Shown one piece after another: positions 59,555 to 64,000 of a stretch of 64,000 bases of DNA (its first letter is position 1; each line of letters opens with the position of its first letter). The notes beneath the pieces were generated by a model, which was not told where the DNA came from, did not search any database, and was given only the letters and a program-made list of their open reading frames with translations. The stretch covers positions 62,001-126,000 of the forward strand of contig CAJJDO010000078.1 of assembly GCA_905183005.1 (NCBI GenBank), in the 5' to 3' direction. This DNA is from Paramecium pentaurelia (Eukaryota > Ciliophora > Oligohymenophorea > Peniculida > Parameciidae). The translations under genes and the position numbers were made by a program.

Positions 59555-60753
59555 ATGAACCAATATTACATTTTAGTCAAAATAGGTGAAGGTACTTTCT
59601 CAGAAGTTTTAAAAGCAAAATCAATGATAACTGGATAATTGGTTGCTATCAAATGCATGAAAAATAGATTTGAAAGTGTGGTAAATTGTTATTTAAATAT
59701 TATTATTAGGATTAAGTAAAAAACCTAAAAGAAATCTAAGCTTTACATTAATTATAGTAACATCCTAATATAGTAAAATTACATGAAGTTCTCTATGATG
59801 AACCAAGTGGTAGATTAGCATTAGTATGTGAATTAATGGAAATGAATCTTTATGACTGCATAAAGAATAGAACTTCTTATTTGAGCATGGCCAAAGTTAA
59901 AAAATATATGCATCAGGTATTAAAAGCTTTAGATTATATGCATAAACGCAACTTCTTTCATAGAGATATTAAACCAGAAAACATTTTGATAAAAAATGAT
60001 AATGTTAAAGTAGCTGATTTAGGAAGTTGTAAAGGTATACATTCTACACATCCATATACTGAATATATAAGTACAAGATGGTATAGAGCACCAGAATGTT
60101 TAATGACAGATGGTTATTATGATTAAAAAATGGATCTATGGGGAGTTGGATGTGTAATGTTTGAAATTATTGCATTGTTACCTCTATTTCAAGGGGAAAA
60201 TGAATTAGATTAAATTAATAAAATCTTCAAAATCTTAGGTACTCCTGAACCTGAACTATTAAATAGATTCAAATCTTAAGCTTCTCATATGGAATTTAAT
60301 TTTAAACCATAAAAAGGTATAGGATTGGAAAGATTAGTACCTCCACATGCTGGATCAGATTGTATAGATTTACTTTATAAATTATTATAACTTGATCCAG
60401 TTAAAAGAATTAATGCAGAAGAAGCACTTAGACATGAATTTTTTGAAGAATTTTGGGATGCTCCAATGTCTTAATCAAGTGATAGTACTTAATTTGGAAA
60501 GGCCATTACAATTACAAAACCAAAGAAGAGATTGAATAAGGGTATTTATCCAGGTACAATAAAATTGGAAGTTAAGTTGGAGGGTAAATTGAATTAATCT
60601 GATGATGAGAATGAAAAAGTAAGAGATGGAAGTTTGCATTCTAAATTACCCCCTATTACTAAACCATACATGAAACCTAAAGTAAAAAATCCTTATGTTA
60701 AGAAAAAACTTTATGATGATTATATTATAGTTGGGAAAAAAGCTTTAAATTGA
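59555..60753 (+). CDS. MOK/RCK-type MAP kinase-like kinase
   Basis: Serine/threonine kinase of 389 residues; one 29-nt intron (59681-59709). Kinase marks are GEGTFSEVLKAKS, VAIKCMK, FHRDIKPENILIK, ADLGSCKGI, and TEYISTRWYRAPECLMTDG. The T-E-Y activation motif and the ISTRWYRAPE run place it in the RCK family next to MOK/MAK/ICK, which control ciliary length. The metal-binding motif is DLG and not DFG; the Asp is kept, so activity is possible. A basic C-terminal tail of about 90 residues follows the kinase domain. It shares a 50-bp divergent promoter with the DRG2 gene. Confidence 0.92.
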
Positions 60754-60796
60754 TTTACTTAAGTAAAATAAAAATTACACAATTATAGATATAATA

Positions 60797-62477
60797 TCAT
60801 AATAAATTAAGTTTTTGCAATATTGCCATTAAATTTGTTTAAGAGACATCAAATATCTCTAAAAAACTATTAACAAGAGATTCTTAACAGAATATTCTAA
60901 TGTCACTATAGTTTCTGGTTATCAACTTATTTTTGTGATATAATAACATAGCTAATATCAATTTGTGTATGATTTCTTCGCCTTCAATTAGGAAAAGATC
61001 AAGTATCATGCCTGAAAATCTCCAAGGGATATTGTACATCAATAATGTCATATAGAATCGAGAAAAGAAAGGAAAAAAATCAGTCTAAATACAAATTCAT
61101 CTTTACAATCCCTTCATCATAGAAATGTTTATGTAATTCAGGTATCTTTTTTTTCATCATTTATTCAAGCACATCTATCTTAAGTCTTAAACCTTCTAAT
61201 CCCTCCAAAAATACTACTCTCCAATTTTGATCCTTCATTATATATAAAAAAATAAAGAACACTGTTTCATCTCTTTCCTCATCCATTACTTCAAAATCAT
61301 TTAATTATTAATCATTAACACTTAAATCATAACAAACTAATAGATTTGCTACTATGATATTCAATCCTTAAACATAACCTAATTCTTTATCATAATTCGC
61401 ATATGCAATTAAAATATTTCTTAATGATTATTAATTTTCATACTATTCTATATTAAAACTAATACTTATTTAAACATATCATGAATAATAGTTCTAACAA
61501 CATCCTTTTCAATCTAAATCTTATGTAGAGTGTCTGACTTTTTCAATTTTTAATAACTCTGATTTTTTAGTTCCTTCTTGTTCTATTCTTGATTACTGAC
61601 AAAAATCCACCATTGTCTTCGTCTACAACTAATTCTATCGTTTACATGTCATATTCCATCGTCTATAACACAATTGATTAATGTATTTATTAAACCTTAT
61701 ATCCTGAGAATGATTTATTTTTTAGGATAATTTACCAATCATTCTTCTCTAGAATTTTATTATCCTTAGACACTTATTCAATGAATATAATATCATTTAT
61801 CTCAATAGTATTATAAATGTACTAATCATCCTTTGAGATCTTGTAGTAATCCTAACATTCAAATACTCAAATACTTTTATTATGTTGATTTTCATTTTAC
61901 TATTAGCACTTACTGATCTCTATTTACACTTTAAATTTGGACTTGGTTATTGAATTATTTCTTGTTATCCTTCCTAAATCTGAGGAGGTTTCCTGATATG
62001 ATAATCAATTCTTGTTTTTATGAATGAGTACGATTTTGTTAACCACATTAAATATATATAATATATTATTTCTTCTTTTAATTTTTATCAAAATCTTTCA
62101 CTCTTAATCCTATTATCAAACTCGATATCTCTAAACATTATGAGGACTCTTATTTCATATGGATTGAACATACAATTGAATCTTCAAATAATCCTACTAA
62201 GTAAACTTAAACCTCATATCAAAATATATTAACAATTAACACGAAAGAACTCAAAAAATATTTGTTCTCTTTAGCAATCATAAGAGAACTATCTAACAAA
62301 TCTTTAATTTTCTAATTTACCATTTATTATTTTTCAGGATTTCTCTAAAAGAAATTGTTCCTAGCCTAAATTTTTACTTTAACAGTTAGAGTAGTTATTG
62401 TAGAAACTTTAGCCAAAAGCTCAGTTGATTTTCTTATTACCAGCAGTATTTTTTAAAGTTTATACAATTCTTGCCAT
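60797..62477 (-). CDS. TBC-domain Rab GTPase-activating protein
   Basis: Predicted 503-residue protein with seven introns (62407-62440, 62213-62242, 61920-61942, 61852-61874, 61577-61596, 61459-61475, 61085-61106). The N-terminal half has beta-rich text like a GRAM/PH-type domain (NKYFLSSFVQVYLVGLFEDS). The TBC domain then reads EKDVVRTIIHDIFN, AYANYDKELGYVQGLNIIVANLL, and MTLLMYNIPWRFSGMILDLFLIEG. The catalytic Arg finger (R in the DVVRT region) and the Gln finger (YVQG) are both there, so GAP activity is likely. One intron has only 17 nt and one 34 nt. The gene ends 43 bp from the convergent MOK gene. Confidence 0.82.
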
Positions 62478-63469
62478 TATTATAATCAAATATATTACTA
62501 AATATTTTATGCACATTGATTATTTTTAAGATTTTATTGTAATTTAAAGAAAGTCTAAAAACTGTTGTAGTAACAAAATTAATAAAATCTACTTAAATCT
62601 AAGAACATTTGATATGAATCATTATTTCAGATTAAAATCTCACCACCAAAAAATTAAGCGACCATTTTGATCTAAGTCCCTTCTTTGGTTCAAAAAGGCT
62701 TCTTTTTGTATCCTGATAGTATCAGCTATAGTATTTTTATAAACAATTTTCTGATAAGTTTTGATGAAAAATTCAAATCACTTAGTCTTGATTGAATTTT
62801 AATTAATAGATCAAATCTATCTAATATAAACTTTGAGGGCCAATTTAAATATTAAAAATATAAATTATAACCCAATCTGCCTATTATAAGTATGAATATT
62901 TATAGTTTTATATATTTTTCTCTTCATTCATTTAAATATTCTAAGTAAGTAATAATTAAATCAAAAGACTTCAAAATTTCTAATTAATTAAAATTGATAT
63001 TATATATGAATATCTTATAAAATTGAATTTATTATTTATTCCAACAATACTATTTTTCGATAAAGGCTAATTAATTTTTCAACTTTACACAACTATGTCA
63101 TAGTTCTATTAATCAAATATTTTTACATAACTTCAAAGCAAAATCTAATGAAATCTTTAGTTCTATTTATAAACATGGATCATAAGTTTTCCAACCAATC
63201 AGAAAAATATATAAGTTATAATATATACATATTAATTATTCTATTAAAAATAAAATAATTTATAAAAACTATTATATTGATAATAATTAAATATCACTTA
63301 AAGAAAGTAGAAGATGAGATATTATTGATTGATTATATCATTTTATGTTAATAAGCAATTATTAGAATTAATCATTTTATGTTAATAAGCAATTATTAGA
63401 ATTAATATAATCTTATAATAGAAATTTTATTATCTATTTTCATATATTTAATTATAATATTCTTAGAAT
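62478..63469. other. Intergenic region with a possible relic
   Basis: About 1 kb of AT-rich DNA. On the minus strand a TGA-to-TGA frame at 62640-62778 has coding-like text (KNTIADTIRIQKEAFLNQRR) but no start; it may be a relic. A 34-bp tandem repeat lies at 63337-63404. Confidence 0.4.
63337..63404. repeat. 34-bp direct tandem repeat, two copies
   Basis: The unit beginning atcattttatgttaataagc occurs at 63337-63370 and again, unchanged, at 63371-63404. It is intergenic, about 65 bp upstream of the last gene's start. Confidence 0.9.
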
Positions 63470-64000
63470 ATGTAAGATAAACCATAAGAATTAGTGACAT
63501 GTAAATTCTGTAAGGAAAGTTTTCCTCTTATTTTTATGTACGGACATAGAACTGAATGCAATTTTGAAAATCATCCTAATTACTAATCTACACTATAAAA
63601 TAATGAAACACAATTCTAATAAATAAAAGAGGAAATTTAAAATGATTCATAGAATAAACAAGAAATAAATAACCATTAATTTAGTTAAGAATAGAATGTC
63701 CAAAATACATATTAACAAGAATCTCTTTTATAAGATTTTTCTAAATAATAATAAACAGAAATAGGTTCATAAGCATTAAAATAATAAAAGAATTTACTAG
63801 ATTTATAAACAGAGTCTATTTTACTTCAAACTACAAAGAAATGTGAATATTGCAATGAAATTTTTCCTAAAGAATAGATTGATGATCATTATACTAATTG
63901 TCAAATCTATTTAATGATTGAATAACTTTAAATAGAAGAAACTCAAAATAAATTTGATTCAAATGAAAATTACATTGATAAGAAAATAATGATTGAATAA
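63470..64000 (+). CDS. Zinc-finger protein, partial (runs off the window)
   Basis: A frame open from ATG 63470 to the window end, 177 codons so far. Two similar zinc-finger units are seen: CKFCKESFPLIFMYGHRTEC near the N-terminus and CEYCNEIFPKEQIDDHYTNC near residue 130, spaced CxxC...HxxxC as in TRAF-type/C2HC fingers. The sequence between is Gln/Asn-rich. Paramecium has many such proteins, some with a RING domain further on, but that part is not in the window, so no function is given. Confidence 0.7.

Noticed and set aside
1..64000. tRNA, rRNA, CRISPR arrays, transposons, telomeric repeats
   Set aside because: I looked for typical motifs and spaced repeats and recognised none; small RNA genes could still be missed without a covariance search.

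Overview
The window reads as macronuclear DNA of a ciliate, most likely Paramecium. In every recognisable gene TAA and TAG stand inside conserved domains where glutamine fits, and only TGA ends a gene. Introns are tiny (almost all 17-35 nt, GT...AG) and must be removed to keep domains in frame. Base composition is very AT-rich and genes lie 25-100 bp apart on both strands. Exon structures given here were built by hand from GT...AG boundaries; nearly all finished models have a length divisible by three. The species cannot be decided from the sequence.

Layout. 1-1.3 kb: intergenic DNA and a decayed EF-hand gene. 1.3-10.4 kb: catalase with a peroxisomal-type C-terminus, a fatty acid hydroxylase/sterol desaturase-family protein, a long adaptor-like coiled-coil protein, a small unknown gene, and isocitrate lyase with a one-base frame break. 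11.5-16.3 kb: a Q-rich protein, a PHO80-type cyclin and a METTL3-type RNA m6A methyltransferase; a 1,089-bp block here is present twice around a single N. 16.7-21.7 kb: a decayed gene, small ORFs, a protein kinase and a tubulin tyrosine ligase-like enzyme. 22.2-27.2 kb: a ribosomal eS31 fusion with a very divergent ubiquitin-like part, an ankyrin-DHHC palmitoyltransferase, and a three-repeat Myb protein duplicated around a second N. 27.3-35.1 kb: a 2,557-residue ankyrin-WGR-PARP protein.

35.2-40.2 kb: a secreted acidic protein with twenty exact 39-bp repeats, and three small genes. 41.2-51.2 kb: a dual-specificity phosphatase set among gelsolin domains, an alpha/beta hydrolase that lacks its nucleophile, mitochondrial pyruvate dehydrogenase E1 beta, a lipocalin, two EF-hand proteins and ribosomal protein eL14. 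52.3-64 kb: a gamma-synergin-like protein, an unresolved gene, a small secreted protein, an SFT2-type Golgi membrane protein, an unknown protein, a DRG2-type GTPase, a MOK-type kinase, a TBC Rab-GAP and a partial zinc-finger gene.

There are no operons; the genes are a normal eukaryotic mixture. Some themes recur: peroxisome/glyoxylate metabolism (catalase, isocitrate lyase), membrane traffic (adaptor-like protein, synergin, SFT2, TBC, DHHC) and cilia/cytoskeleton (TTLL, centrin, MOK, gelsolin-phosphatase). I recognised no tRNA, rRNA, CRISPR array or transposon.
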